From Alphaproteobacteria bacterium (lineage in GTDB: Bacteria; Pseudomonadota; Alphaproteobacteria; Sphingomonadales; Kordiimonadaceae): a DNA stretch of 64,000 nucleotides. Within the stretch, counting starts at the first letter, position 1. Each line of letters opens with the position of its first letter. The notes beneath the pieces were generated by a model. That model had not been told where the DNA came from. It worked only from the letters and a program-made list of their open reading frames with translations, and ran no database searches. The stretch covers positions 62,001 through 126,000 of the forward strand of contig JABXIS010000017.1 of NCBI GenBank assembly GCA_013372975.1, read 5' to 3'. Below are positions 50,447-59,512 of the stretch, piece by piece. The position numbers and the translations under genes are program-made.

Positions 50447-53418
50447 GTGTCGGCCTGTTCCTTTTCGATGCCGTAAATAAGCGCCCTGATATCAGCCGGT
50501 GAAAACGGCTTGTTTACAACAGGCCGCGCACAACTTTCCAAAAACTGCTGAGCTTCCGCGGACAGGCTATCGCCTGTCATGAAAGCTATTGACCGCACCA
50601 GCTCCGGGTGCTCTTGTGAAAGTGCCTCAAACAATTCCTGGCCTGAAAGTCCTGGCATACGAAGGTCGCTGATAATCACATCGAACGTTTGACTTTTCAG
50701 GATTTCCAGCGCCTTTCCACCTGAGGAAACTGCTCTTACCTTATGCCCGTCAAGTTCCAGAATATCGCTCAATGACGTCAGGATTTCCGGCTCATCATCT
50801 ACGATAAGAACGCTGCTTACCCCTTTGGGTTTGCCTGTGGCCTTGACTTTCTGCACTTCACCGACATCGGTGCCTAATGGCAACCGCAACCGGAAATGTG
50901 CACCGCGATATAATGCATTCTCAGGCGTTGGTGGCATCAGATCAATTGTGCCGCCATGAGACCGTACACTGCCGCGAACAAGAAATAGACCAAGCCCGGT
51001 GCCACTTCCCACGTCTTTAGTCGTGAAGAACGGGTCAAATATACGCCCTTGAGTATTCTCCGGAATGCCAGGCCCATTATCTAGAACATCCACCTGAATT
51101 TCTTTGGTTGCGGCATCGAATATGCATTCCAGCCGTACTTTCTTTGCACCGTCCTGACTGGCTAATGCGTGCTGGGCATTGAGAAACAGGTTGATAAATA
51201 CCTGGCTGAACTGGTCTGCATCCCCGATCATTTCGGGAACATCCGGAGCTATCGAAATATCCATGTCCACTTTGTCAGTTTTATAGCCAAAACTGCAAAT
51301 ATCCCGAGCGCTTCGAATACAATCATCAATTTTGAACGGCCTTTTCTCCCCCTGGCCCTTCCTGGCCATCGAAAGAAATGTGCGCACAATACGCGAGCAA
51401 CGATCTGCCGCGTCGGTAATCTTCTGAACGCGTTCCGCAAGCGCAGGATCATCGGAAGACATGGAAAGCACATGCGCATTCGCGACAACAACCGTCAGCG
51501 GATTATTCAATTCATGGGCCACACCTGCCAGCAACGTCCCAAGCGCGTTCAGTTTCTCGCTTTGGAACAAAGCTTCCCTTTGGGCCTTCAGTTCGGCTTC
51601 CAACTGCGCCTTGTCTTCAACATCAATGAAGCTCATCACAGTGGCGTCGTTGCCCTGAAAAACCATCTTCAGGCCTGAATAGAGGGCCGGGAAACTATCG
51701 CCATTCATACGCTGGAATGTCGCTTCCCTGAGCGTGCCCTGACGCCCCGAAACCGACCCTAGCAAAGGCAAGGCGGCGGCATCGCCCTTTTCCATGAAAC
51801 GGCCGATCATTGACCCAATCAACTCGTTCCGGCCGGCCCCCAGGACACTTTCCGCCGCGTTACTGGCAAACAGAATACAGCCATCGCTGTTTCTGAGAAT
51901 AAGCACGGGGAACGGTTGCCCCTTCAGCACATCCCGCAGCTGGGCCTCATTGCGTTCAAGGTTCATTTCAAGCTGACGACGCTGTGTTACATCATGAGCA
52001 ATTACAACGAACCCGCCACCGTCAACTTTACGGCTGCTGATCTGGTACCAGCTGCCATCTTTCAATTCACCAAGGAAACTGGTGTAGCCCGTGGTCAACG
52101 CCTCAATCACACCTGCTTCGTGCCATCCATCCTGCATGTCGGTAGGCACACCGTTCACCGACTTCAGCCGGGACAGAAGATCATACAACAGGCTTTCCAT
52201 GCTTTGAGAGGCGATCCAGCTGCGATCCTGCTCATGCAGGCGTTCCATATCGCGGTTGCACGCAATCATCTTGCCATCAGCATCAAAGAAGGAGAAGGCC
52301 ATCGGCATTGAGGTGATCGCATCATCAAGCTGGGTTTTGGCTGCCAGAATATCTGTAACATCACGGGCCAGAAGAATATTGCCTCCGGCCTCTACCGACG
52401 CACAATCCACCATAAACGTTCTGTCATCCTTGAGGCGAACTGTTAGTTGGTGCCCTTCCTTGAGCGCGCGATATAACCCTGCGGCAACAACATTGCCTTC
52501 AGCGTCGGCTTCCTTGCCATCCACGCTGTGGAAAAGGCTTCCATACCGACTGATGGTGGAAAGGATGCTTTTCCCCATCAGATCTTCTTTTTTGGCGCCG
52601 AGGATTTCCGCGAATTTATCATTGCAAGCAACGGTCCTGCCCGTGCCGTCATCGATGGCTACCATGTCAGGTATTACGCCGATAACATCCTGCAAAATTT
52701 CCCAATATTTGTCAGCCCGTGCCTTCAAACGATTCTGTTCCCGCACTGCCATAGCCTGAACTTTCTCGGCCAAATCAGAGGCAAGTACCGTGACCATAAA
52801 GAGGCCACATGCAGTGAAGGCTGTGGGCAATGTCAGGAACATTACCGTACCGAACATGCGCTGTATCTCGGGATCACGCTCATATCCGTTCGACAATGCT
52901 ATTGCTGCCATTGTCACCTGCGTCAGACAGAAAAGGGTATTTGCGCCAATCGCACCCCATTCTGCGGCATTTTTCCTTTTCTTGGCGCTATACAGGACCC
53001 AGGCTGCCATGCCTGTTGTAAAGGAGGTCACCATGGGGCTTAAAGCCACCGTTATGCCAAAATGGCCGCCCGGCGGGATACTCAGATAGGTAATGACGTC
53101 GGCAACAACCACCGCAATCGCCATCCAGCGCAATGGCACATGGCGGCCCGCGCGCAACAGATAGCCGGTCAGCCCCATCAGGGCCGCAGTGTAGGAAAGG
53201 CCGCTTACGATCATCCAATATGTGGTGAAATTTGGGAAAAAGTCAGGAACGCGATTTAGGATATTGCCTGCCCACTGGACTGTGGCGACACCAAAAGTGA
53301 CACTCCAGGCAAGTGCATGCAACCGCCGCCCGAATGAACGCCACGAGATGTAAAAAATAATCGTCAGACTGGCACTGATCATTGTCAGTGCCAGGATCAC
53401 AAAGGTGGCTCCGTCCAC
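50443..53418 (-). CDS. Hybrid sensor histidine kinase (7TM, PAS, HisKA, HATPase, REC)
   Basis: 991 residues. About seven membrane helices fill residues 5-225. At least three PAS domains follow (about 245-355, 365-475, 490-600), then HisKA with the phospho-histidine in GVAHELNNPLTVVVANA (about 640), HATPase (NLFLNAQHAL, DNGPGIPENTQGRIFDPFFTT, GTGLGLFLV) and a C-terminal receiver (VLIVDDEPEIL, phospho-acceptor in FDVIISDLRMPGLSG, VVNKPFSP). The start is GTG at 53418. The 7TM plus several PAS domains suggest it senses a membrane or cytoplasmic redox/metabolic signal. The adjacent OmpR protein is the likely partner, and the PAS-REC protein may be a side branch. Confidence 0.93.
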   Translation of the reverse strand: MDGATFVILALTMISASLTIIFYISWRSFGRRLHALAWSVTFGVATVQWAGNILNRVPDFFPNFTTYWMIVSGLSYTAALMGLTGYLLRAGRHVPLRWMAIAVVVADVITYLSIPPGGHFGITVALSPMVTSFTTGMAAWVLYSAKKRKNAAEWGAIGANTLFCLTQVTMAAIALSNGYERDPEIQRMFGTVMFLTLPTAFTACGLFMVTVLASDLAEKVQAMAVREQNRLKARADKYWEILQDVIGVIPDMVAIDDGTGRTVACNDKFAEILGAKKEDLMGKSILSTISRYGSLFHSVDGKEADAEGNVVAAGLYRALKEGHQLTVRLKDDRTFMVDCASVEAGGNILLARDVTDILAAKTQLDDAITSMPMAFSFFDADGKMIACNRDMERLHEQDRSWIASQSMESLLYDLLSRLKSVNGVPTDMQDGWHEAGVIEALTTGYTSFLGELKDGSWYQISSRKVDGGGFVVIAHDVTQRRQLEMNLERNEAQLRDVLKGQPFPVLILRNSDGCILFASNAAESVLGAGRNELIGSMIGRFMEKGDAAALPLLGSVSGRQGTLREATFQRMNGDSFPALYSGLKMVFQGNDATVMSFIDVEDKAQLEAELKAQREALFQSEKLNALGTLLAGVAHELNNPLTVVVANAHVLSMSSDDPALAERVQKITDAADRCSRIVRTFLSMARKGQGEKRPFKIDDCIRSARDICSFGYKTDKVDMDISIAPDVPEMIGDADQFSQVFINLFLNAQHALASQDGAKKVRLECIFDAATKEIQVDVLDNGPGIPENTQGRIFDPFFTTKDVGSGTGLGLFLVRGSVRSHGGTIDLMPPTPENALYRGAHFRLRLPLGTDVGEVQKVKATGKPKGVSSVLIVDDEPEILTSLSDILELDGHKVRAVSSGGKALEILKSQTFDVIISDLRMPGLSGQELFEALSQEHPELVRSIAFMTGDSLSAEAQQFLESCARPVVNKPFSPADIRALIYGIEKEQADT

Positions 53419-53533
53419 GCGGGCAGTTCCTTTTCTCGCATTAAACCCAGCTAAAAAGCGATCCTGCCAGTGTCAGAGGTTACTCCTTCAAACTCAATCA
53501 AAAAAATGTCGTAATTTGTAACAAGGCCATAGA

Positions 53534-54475
53534 CTAACGTGGTGGCAAATGGATACCGGCAAGCATGCATCGCGCACTGCCGCCAGCCAATTCAATCGTG
53601 GGCACACTAAAAGGCAGTATGGGCATTTCAGCCTCAATCGTGCCGCGCTGTTCGGTTGTCAGGCTTCGAGAGGCCGTTTCTGACATAACCAGAAACAGGC
53701 CATCTTTTCCCCGGACTTCAAAGGCATTGCCCGCAAACTGGTTTATCTGGTCAGGTCCAAGGTCCACTATTGTGCGCCCCGTAGCTTCCAACCTTTGTCG
53801 AACAGTCTGGCGGCGATTAGGGTCAGTTATTGTTTCAAAACCCACCAAAGCAAGCTTGGTGCCCACATTCATCATCACATTGGTATGATAGATGGCATTC
53901 CCATCTGGCCCCACGGTCTCGAACATGACGGGTTCATAATTGAATTCCTGCCCGAACCGTCGCGCCAGCGTTTCGTCGGCGCGGTGAGACAAGGAAATAT
54001 AGGCGATCCGGTCCAGATGATCGAGCACCATGGCGCCCGTGCCTTCGAGGAACAAATCATCCGCTTCAGCACCCGAATAATCAACGATACCGGACACGCT
54101 ATATTCGGCCTTCAGCGCATCAACTATGTCAGCGCGTCGCTCCGGCCTGCGGGAAGGTGCATACATAGGATACAAGGCAATCCGGCCATCCCTGTGCGTG
54201 GAGAACCAGTTGTTGGGGAAGACAGAATCTGGCGTCGCTGTGCCTTTATCCTCAAATAGGTGAACGGTCACGCCAACGGCCCGAAGTTTTTCTGCCGCCG
54301 CAACCACCTCGTCATAGGCCTGCTGTGCAACCTTGGCTCTATCGCTTCCGGCATCATGTTGAAAGGCATTGTCGGCTGCTGTTTCGTCATTTGGATAAAA
54401 GTGATGTGGCAACACCATCACTACGGCACTTGGTGCCTGGCCCAAACGTCCAGCCGTTTTGAGTGTATCTGTCAT
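53534..54475 (-). CDS. ctlX: Citrulline-utilisation hydrolase CtlX-like amidinotransferase-family enzyme
   Basis: About 313 residues of the guanidino-modifying (arginine deiminase/amidinotransferase) fold. Family features: VMVLPHHFYPNDETAADNAF near the start, SVFPNNWFSTHRDGRIALYPM, LFLEGTGAMVLDHLDRIAY, the catalytic histidine in IYHTNVMMNVG and the C-terminal nucleophile cysteine in GGSARCMLAGIHLP. It is annotated in many genomes as CtlX or arginine deiminase-related protein; it should hydrolyse arginine or citrulline. An Lrp/AsnC gene is divergent and astA lies beyond it, which supports an arginine/citrulline role. ATG at 54475 with AGGGA upstream; the long open frame to 54577 is not needed. 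Confidence 0.88.
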   Translation of the reverse strand: MTDTLKTAGRLGQAPSAVVMVLPHHFYPNDETAADNAFQHDAGSDRAKVAQQAYDEVVAAAEKLRAVGVTVHLFEDKGTATPDSVFPNNWFSTHRDGRIALYPMYAPSRRPERRADIVDALKAEYSVSGIVDYSGAEADDLFLEGTGAMVLDHLDRIAYISLSHRADETLARRFGQEFNYEPVMFETVGPDGNAIYHTNVMMNVGTKLALVGFETITDPNRRQTVRQRLEATGRTIVDLGPDQINQFAGNAFEVRGKDGLFLVMSETASRSLTTEQRGTIEAEMPILPFSVPTIELAGGSARCMLAGIHLPPR

Positions 54476-54555
54476 AATCTTCCCTGCATGAATGCAAATC
54501 CCGAAAACAGAAAAGCACAAAAGATACAGAATGAAAGTTTGAAGACCGTGCTTTC

Positions 54556-54572
54556 GCCGCATTCTGTGCGGC
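54556..54572. promoter_or_regulatory. Inverted repeat between ctlX and the Lrp-type gene
   Basis: GCCGCA and TGCGGC (54556-54561 and 54567-54572) are perfect 6-bp arms around TTCTG, between the two divergent start codons. Lrp/AsnC proteins bind such interrupted dyads near their own genes. It is a candidate operator only. Confidence 0.4.
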
Positions 54573-54646
54573 AGCATGACCGAACTTCTGACAAAAATTT
54601 GGTCTGCAGCATGCTATGACTATTCATGGGAAATGAGGGAAACAGC

Positions 54647-55144
54647 ATGGCAAACACAATCAAGCTGGACCGGATAAACCGGCGCATATTGGAGCATCTG
54701 CAGTCTGATGCCCGTATCAGCAACCTAGCCTTGGCGGAAGCCGTTCATCTGTCGCCAAGCGCTTGCCTGGAACGCGTTCGAAAACTGGAACAGCAAGGAC
54801 TTGTAGGGCGCTATATCGGCGAAATAAATGTCACCAAGGCGGCTCCACTTCTGGAAGCTTATGCTGAGATCACACTTCTGAACCATCGACCAGAGGATTT
54901 CCTTCGTTTCAATGACCATATTCAGGACGAACCTGCCATCATTCAAAGCCACAAGGTCAGTGGCAGGTATGACTTTCTGGTACGCATTGCCGTGCGAGAC
55001 ATGGCTGCCCTGAGCGCTCTGACAGACAATCTTCTGGCTGCCGATATTGGCATCGCAAAATTCACCACCGTGCCCATTATCGAAAATGCAAAGGCCTATT
55101 CGGGCTATCCGCTTGCAAGCCTGATCGACGAACAACACCCATAG
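54647..55144 (+). CDS. Lrp/AsnC-family transcriptional regulator
   Basis: About 165 residues. The N-terminal HTH (LDRINRRILEHLQSDARISNLALAEAVHLSPSACLERVRKLEQ as a family-typical segment, with LSPSACLERVRKLE as recognition helix) is followed by the RAM ligand domain (HKVSGRYDFLVRIAVRDM). Such regulators respond to amino acids. Its place between ctlX and astA suggests control of arginine/citrulline catabolism in response to one of those. ATG at 54647 follows GAGGGAAA. Transcription is divergent from ctlX, and astA follows 23 bp downstream. Confidence 0.92.
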   Translation: MANTIKLDRINRRILEHLQSDARISNLALAEAVHLSPSACLERVRKLEQQGLVGRYIGEINVTKAAPLLEAYAEITLLNHRPEDFLRFNDHIQDEPAIIQSHKVSGRYDFLVRIAVRDMAALSALTDNLLAADIGIAKFTTVPIIENAKAYSGYPLASLIDEQHP

Positions 55145-55167
55145 CCTGACAAGGAACTACAACAGCC

Positions 55168-56148
55168 ATGATCGTTCGCGCCGCCCACCATGATGACCTG
55201 GAAGCCTTGATGACACTCGCCGCCAAAGCGGGTAAAGGGTTGACTACTATTCCGCGAGACAAAAACGCCATGGCCGACCGTATTGACGCATCTGTCAGTT
55301 CTTTCGCAAGGCCAACAAAAAATCTAACAGCCGAAACATACTTGATGGTGCTTGAGGAAGCCGACAGCAGCATCAGCGGACTTTCTGCCATCTACACCAA
55401 TCTGGGGCACGACCAACCTTTTTACAGCTATCGGCTTTCCCGCCATGCTGCCCATGCGCCCGAAATTGGCGTGAAAGCAGAGGCTTCAGTGCTTTCACTT
55501 GTAAATGACTTTCACGGCTATGACGAAATTGGCACCCTGTTCCTGGACCCTGCCCGAAGGGGCGGCGGGCGCGGCAAACTTTTATCTTTCAGCCGGTTCA
55601 TGTTGATGGCGGCTTTCCCGGAACGTTTCAGCACGCGTGTGATGGCGGAAATGCGTGGCTGGACAGATGAGCAGGGCCGCTCGCCATTCTGGGAAGCGGT
55701 TGGCCGTAAATTCTTCCATATGGAGTTTTCTGATGCCGATGTGAAATCCGGAATCTCAAACCGCTTCATTGCCGACTTGATGCCCAAAGTTCCTATTTAC
55801 ACAACTTTGCTGCCACAAGAGGCGCAGGATGTGATTGGCATCACGCATGAGAAAACCCGTCCCGCCCGTGCCTTGCTTGAAAAACAGGGTTTTCTCTTCC
55901 GGGAGCAAGTGGATGTATTTGATGCAGGGCCCTGCCTTGAAGTTGACCTGGCAAATATTCCGCTGGTACGTGGCACAAGACAAACCACTCTCGCGAATTT
56001 GCCCGATGAAGCCCTTGGCGCGCCCGCACTTGTCGCCAAAACAGAAAACAATACAGTTACAGTCAGCTATTCGATGGCGGCCAAAGGCGATATAGCGCGC
56101 GCCCTCGGTGTCACTGAAGATGCACCTGTTCTTTATTCAGGACTTTAG
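55168..56148 (+). CDS. astA: Arginine N-succinyltransferase
   Basis: 326 residues of the AstA family. It transfers succinyl from succinyl-CoA to the alpha-amino group of arginine, the first step of the AST arginine catabolic pathway. Visible features are the N-terminal IVRAAHHDDLEALMTLAAKAG, the middle FHGYDEIGTLFLDPARRGGGRGKLLSFSRFMLMA (GNAT-like acetyl/succinyl-CoA binding), and FIADLMPKVPIYTTLLPQEAQ near residue 205. Length fits the family. The other ast genes (astB, C, D, E) are not in the window. It follows the Lrp-type gene by 23 bp and is probably cotranscribed with it. Confidence 0.92.
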   Translation: MIVRAAHHDDLEALMTLAAKAGKGLTTIPRDKNAMADRIDASVSSFARPTKNLTAETYLMVLEEADSSISGLSAIYTNLGHDQPFYSYRLSRHAAHAPEIGVKAEASVLSLVNDFHGYDEIGTLFLDPARRGGGRGKLLSFSRFMLMAAFPERFSTRVMAEMRGWTDEQGRSPFWEAVGRKFFHMEFSDADVKSGISNRFIADLMPKVPIYTTLLPQEAQDVIGITHEKTRPARALLEKQGFLFREQVDVFDAGPCLEVDLANIPLVRGTRQTTLANLPDEALGAPALVAKTENNTVTVSYSMAAKGDIARALGVTEDAPVLYSGL

Positions 56149-56221
56149 AGCATTCGCCGATAACCGCTTGTTAAGACCATTCAGGTACCTTCCAACTTAT
56201 GGATGTTGAAAGGTTTATGTT

Positions 56222-57007
56222 TTGCGTTTTGTAGTTTTTATCTTGTGCCTGATTCCATGCTTTGTTGCGCAAGCTACTGCAGAAAATACCGATGCGCCCC
56301 TTACCATCGCCGCGCAGGAAACCCCTGGCCTCCTGATGGAAGGAGCTGACCTTCCCTACAATCGTTTGCTTGCCGCGTTTCTGGAAGGGACGCCGGTGCC
56401 CTACAGTATCAAGATCTACCCAGGACAAAGAGGGGTCATGCAATGGGCGCGCGAAGAAAGCCACTGCCTGTTCGGCAACATCACCCTTCCCGGCCACAAA
56501 CGTATCCCACATTCTGTCCTGTCAGAGCAGGAGTTTACAAACCTGATATTTGCAGGTCCTTTCAACACAGTATCCGTACATATGTTTGGCCTCCATGCCG
56601 CACCCCCAATAGATGCGCGGGCGATCGGTGGCGCCCTCGTGGGCGTGGATACAATCGCCCACACGGATACCAATCTTTATGCCCCGTCTCTCAGGCGTCT
56701 AAAATATCTGAAAGTCGATTCAGCTTTGGAAGCCTTCCGTCTTCTCGAACAGGGACGCGTCAGCATGGTAATGGCCTACGGCATCGACGCGGCATTTGCG
56801 CTGCGCACAATTTCGGCTCGCTCCCAAATCAGGTATAACAGGGATGCCCCGATCCTGTCGTTCGAGGAAAATCTGGCTTGTTGGCGCACACCACAAACAG
56901 AACCCCTGATCCGTCATGTCCAGCGCCGCATTGATAAATTGCGTCAGAGCGGTGAGCTCGCAAAATTAATTCCCACCGCCGATCTGAAGGCGCAGCAAAC
57001 CCCATGA
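56222..57007 (+). CDS. Orphan periplasmic solute-binding (SBP_bac_3-like) protein
   Basis: 261 residues. The only usable start in frame is TTG at 56222 behind GAAAGG; an ATG five bases earlier is out of frame and stops at once. A signal peptide (MRFVVFILCLIPCFVAQATA) precedes a type II periplasmic-binding fold (LTIAAQETPGLLMEGADLPYNRLLAAFLEG, CLFGNITLPGHKRIPHSVL, LLEQGRVSMVMAYG). No permease or ATPase gene is near, so it may be an orphan binding protein or sensor rather than an ABC component. A paralogue-like gene lies at 62409. It follows astA by 73 bp, but a link to arginine is not shown. Confidence 0.75.
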   Translation: MRFVVFILCLIPCFVAQATAENTDAPLTIAAQETPGLLMEGADLPYNRLLAAFLEGTPVPYSIKIYPGQRGVMQWAREESHCLFGNITLPGHKRIPHSVLSEQEFTNLIFAGPFNTVSVHMFGLHAAPPIDARAIGGALVGVDTIAHTDTNLYAPSLRRLKYLKVDSALEAFRLLEQGRVSMVMAYGIDAAFALRTISARSQIRYNRDAPILSFEENLACWRTPQTEPLIRHVQRRIDKLRQSGELAKLIPTADLKAQQTP

Positions 57008-57008
57008 C

Positions 57009-58766
57009 CTAGGCGCCTGAGCCATACCATGCTTCCAGATACCTGATGATGTCTCCGGTCAATCGGTCAGCCACTTCTGTCTCACGCCAGAAAGGGTTCA
57101 TAAACACGCAACGGATTAGCACCAGCCGGTCGTCATCCACTACGCCACCAAAAGCCTTCACGTGACGATCAATCACTTTGCGATGTGCTTTATTGGAAAG
57201 AGTGGTTTTGGAGACTGAAAAATCAGGGCACTCAACGAACCGGTCAAACACAGCCTCTGTCGTCGCATTTGAGGCCTTCAGGCTGCCGCCTGTTTCCGCC
57301 AACGAATAACACAGGATGTTGGTCTCGGATGGATTGAGGAAGCGCACAAACGGTAGTTCAGCACCCACACGCTTCTTGAACACCCGGCAGGCGACGATGG
57401 TTTCCTCGATCACACCGCCCAAACCTGCTGTATCAAACCCCATAGTTTTGCCCGTTAGCCAGGTGGCCGCTGCGCCCGCCGCCGAGCGTGACCCTTCAAG
57501 CGTTGTCGACCATTTATCAGGCACCTCTAGCTGACGCTCCAGATAGGGCGCCTTGAAGGACGAGACCGCATAGGCCTGCTCGTTGCGGGTGATGATGGCA
57601 CCACAGCTATAGGGCACATATCCAAGCTTATGGGGGTCAATGGTCACCGAATGGGCCTCGCCAATCGCTCCGAGCGCTGCCGCGTTCGATACGCTCAATA
57701 CTGACGATGGTTTGCCCCGCAGCAGGCTGCACAGAAAGCCGCCATAGGCCGCATCTACATGGTGCCAGATATCCCAACCGTGTCTGCGCTTCGCGGCATT
57801 CAATATGCCTTGCACCTGATCAACCGGGTCTATCTCCCCCGTCTCTGTTGTGCCCGCCACGCTCACAACCATGCTGATTGGTCGGCCTTCGATTTTTGCC
57901 TGTTCAATCAACAGCTCAAGGGCTGCGACATCCATCTTGCCCTGACCGTCGAGCGGAACAGGCCAAAATGCGTGTTCCCCATATCCAAAAATATTGGTCG
58001 CTTTGGTCCAGGAAAAGTGTTTGTTCTCGGGCACCAGCATCACGGGGCCACGATAGGGCTGCCCGAAGGCTTTGGTCATGCGTTCGCCAAATTCATAGGG
58101 GTTGGTGGCGACACAGCTGAATTCCCGAAGATCATCCAGTGGCACTTCATGTTCGGCCAACAGTTCGCCAAACCTTTGCCAGCCCATGTGGGCGCCCTCA
58201 AACAAATCCAGCGTTATATTCCGTTTCTCGGCCAGATATAACATCAGACTAAGCCAATGATCCTGCCTGAAGCGCGCACGCCACACAGCTTCAAAGTTAG
58301 CCACCGTTCCGCCCCCGGTGATATGCCCGGTCGCTTGGCTGGGGTCAAACCCGAGCATCTCGGCCAACATGGCGATCACTTCAACCTCAATAACCGACCC
58401 GATCCTCGAAGCATCCCGGCTGGTATTGTTGGGATTATGCAACAGCATGGCAAAATGCCCCATCAGTGCCGGCAGGGTTAGTTCAGACACCATATGGCCG
58501 ATATACCGCGGCGTGAATTTGGGTACCTCACCCTCAAGAAGTTCTGTTAGTTCTTCAAGTCCGGCAATCATACGCTCGCGGGCTTCCAGATAGGCCGGCG
58601 TGCGGCGTTCTGGCTTCTCTGACACGCGCGCATCACCCGGAAACAACTGCTTCCGCCACTGAAACCAATGTTCCAGGATGCCCTGAAATTCGCCTCTTAC
58701 CCATGCTTCATTTTCGGCCATGGGCCCCAGGAAATAGGCTTTGTAGGCCTGAGATTTCTGATCCAT
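57009..58766 (-). CDS. Group II pyridoxal-dependent decarboxylase
   Basis: About 585 residues of the aspartate-aminotransferase-fold decarboxylases (GAD/AADC group). HVDAAYGGF (about residue 345) and the PLP-binding lysine in VTIDPHKLGYVPYSCGAII (about 385) are clear. GHITGGGTVANFEAVWRARF lies in the cofactor phosphate region. The N-terminal 60 residues are longer than in glutamate decarboxylase GadB. The substrate (glutamate, tyrosine, or another amino acid) is not deducible by eye. It is divergent from an XRE-cupin regulator, and an FNR/FixK-type box stands 70 bp upstream of its start, suggesting induction at low oxygen. ATG at 58766; the in-frame GTG just before is also possible. Confidence 0.88.
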   Translation of the reverse strand: MDQKSQAYKAYFLGPMAENEAWVRGEFQGILEHWFQWRKQLFPGDARVSEKPERRTPAYLEARERMIAGLEELTELLEGEVPKFTPRYIGHMVSELTLPALMGHFAMLLHNPNNTSRDASRIGSVIEVEVIAMLAEMLGFDPSQATGHITGGGTVANFEAVWRARFRQDHWLSLMLYLAEKRNITLDLFEGAHMGWQRFGELLAEHEVPLDDLREFSCVATNPYEFGERMTKAFGQPYRGPVMLVPENKHFSWTKATNIFGYGEHAFWPVPLDGQGKMDVAALELLIEQAKIEGRPISMVVSVAGTTETGEIDPVDQVQGILNAAKRRHGWDIWHHVDAAYGGFLCSLLRGKPSSVLSVSNAAALGAIGEAHSVTIDPHKLGYVPYSCGAIITRNEQAYAVSSFKAPYLERQLEVPDKWSTTLEGSRSAAGAAATWLTGKTMGFDTAGLGGVIEETIVACRVFKKRVGAELPFVRFLNPSETNILCYSLAETGGSLKASNATTEAVFDRFVECPDFSVSKTTLSNKAHRKVIDRHVKAFGGVVDDDRLVLIRCVFMNPFWRETEVADRLTGDIIRYLEAWYGSGA

Positions 58767-58835
58767 CACTTTCTGTCCACACTGAATGGTCCAAGTTTCT
58801 TGCCTTGGTATTACCTGCCCAGGTGCCGCTGTTGT

Positions 58836-58849
58836 TTGACGCAGGTCAA
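58836..58849 (-). promoter_or_regulatory. FNR/FixK-type binding box upstream of the PLP decarboxylase
   Basis: TTGACGCAGGTCAA is an exact match to TTGAY-N4-RTCAA, the alphaproteobacterial FnrL/FixK consensus, within the larger dyad TTTGAC-N4-GTCAAA (58835-58850). Its centre lies about 76 nt upstream of the decarboxylase ATG. A weak -10 candidate (TAATAC on the minus strand, 58808-58813) would place the box near -41.5, the class II activator position. Confidence 0.6.
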
Positions 58850-58853
58850 AGAT

Positions 58854-58867
58854 CGGGAAATTTCCCG
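58854..58867. promoter_or_regulatory. 14-bp perfect palindrome in the decarboxylase/XRE intergenic region
   Basis: CGGGAAATTTCCCG is its own reverse complement over 14 bases. It lies five bases beyond the FNR-type box, between the two divergent genes. The likely role is a second regulator site; the protein that binds it is not known. Confidence 0.45.
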
Positions 58868-58885
58868 CTGGATCACTGATAAAAA

Positions 58886-58900
58886 TTCAATATAGTGAAC
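58886..58900. promoter_or_regulatory. Putative XRE-cupin operator overlapping its own -10 box
   Basis: TTCAATATAGTGAAC, with arms TTCA and TGAA around six bases, lies 23 bases before the XRE-cupin ATG. It contains TATAGT (58891-58896), a good -10 box. Thirteen of its bases recur with one mismatch upstream of kbl at 59531-59543, which suggests one regulator acts at both. Confidence 0.5.
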
Positions 58901-58922
58901 AAAACCGGTTAAGGACCAAACT

Positions 58923-59495
58923 ATGACACGCAATTCACCCCCTGATGTTGGCCGCCGCATCAAAGCTTTGCGCGCGCAGGAAAACCTCACACTGGACGGC
59001 CTTGCGAAAATGTCTGGCGTGTCAAAATCCATGCTGTCACAAATTGAGCGGGGCCTTACGAACCCGACCCTTGGTACGCTTTGGAGCCTGACCCAATCGC
59101 TGGGCATTGATATCGCCAGCCTTTTGGGTGATCCCGACGCAGAAGCCGAAGACGGCGCCGATATGGATGTGGTAAAATCCCACCAGACACCGGAGATACA
59201 AAGCGCTGATGGCAAGTGCGCCCTGCGCATTCTGGGGCCTGTGGACCTGGTATCAAAAACCGAATGGTATGATATGCGGCTGGAAGCGGGTGGCATCCTC
59301 GAATCAGAGGGCCATGCAAGCGGAACAAAGGAGCATCTGACTGTCCTTGAGGGTAGTCTAATCGTACGCGTCGGCGGCCGGGAACAGATCATCGAAGTGG
59401 GTGACACCGCCCGTTATGATGCCGACGTGCCGCATGACATTGAAAATAAAGGGCAAATGCCCGCACGCGCGCTGATGCTGGTTCTGGCACCATAG
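58923..59495 (+). CDS. XRE-family regulator with C-terminal cupin domain
   Basis: 190 residues. An N-terminal XRE HTH (about 10-65: [42 protein letters not shown]) is joined by an acidic linker to a cupin sensor domain (about 110-188: [38 protein letters not shown]). The same layout is found in regulators of amino-acid and polyamine metabolism. It lies between the divergent PLP decarboxylase and the kbl-tdh genes and carries a motif at its own promoter that recurs at kbl, so it probably controls threonine catabolism and itself. The ligand could be an amino acid or metabolite. Confidence 0.92.
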   Translation: MTRNSPPDVGRRIKALRAQENLTLDGLAKMSGVSKSMLSQIERGLTNPTLGTLWSLTQSLGIDIASLLGDPDAEAEDGADMDVVKSHQTPEIQSADGKCALRILGPVDLVSKTEWYDMRLEAGGILESEGHASGTKEHLTVLEGSLIVRVGGREQIIEVGDTARYDADVPHDIENKGQMPARALMLVLAP

Positions 59496-59512
59496 AAATT
59501 CAGTATCACGGA

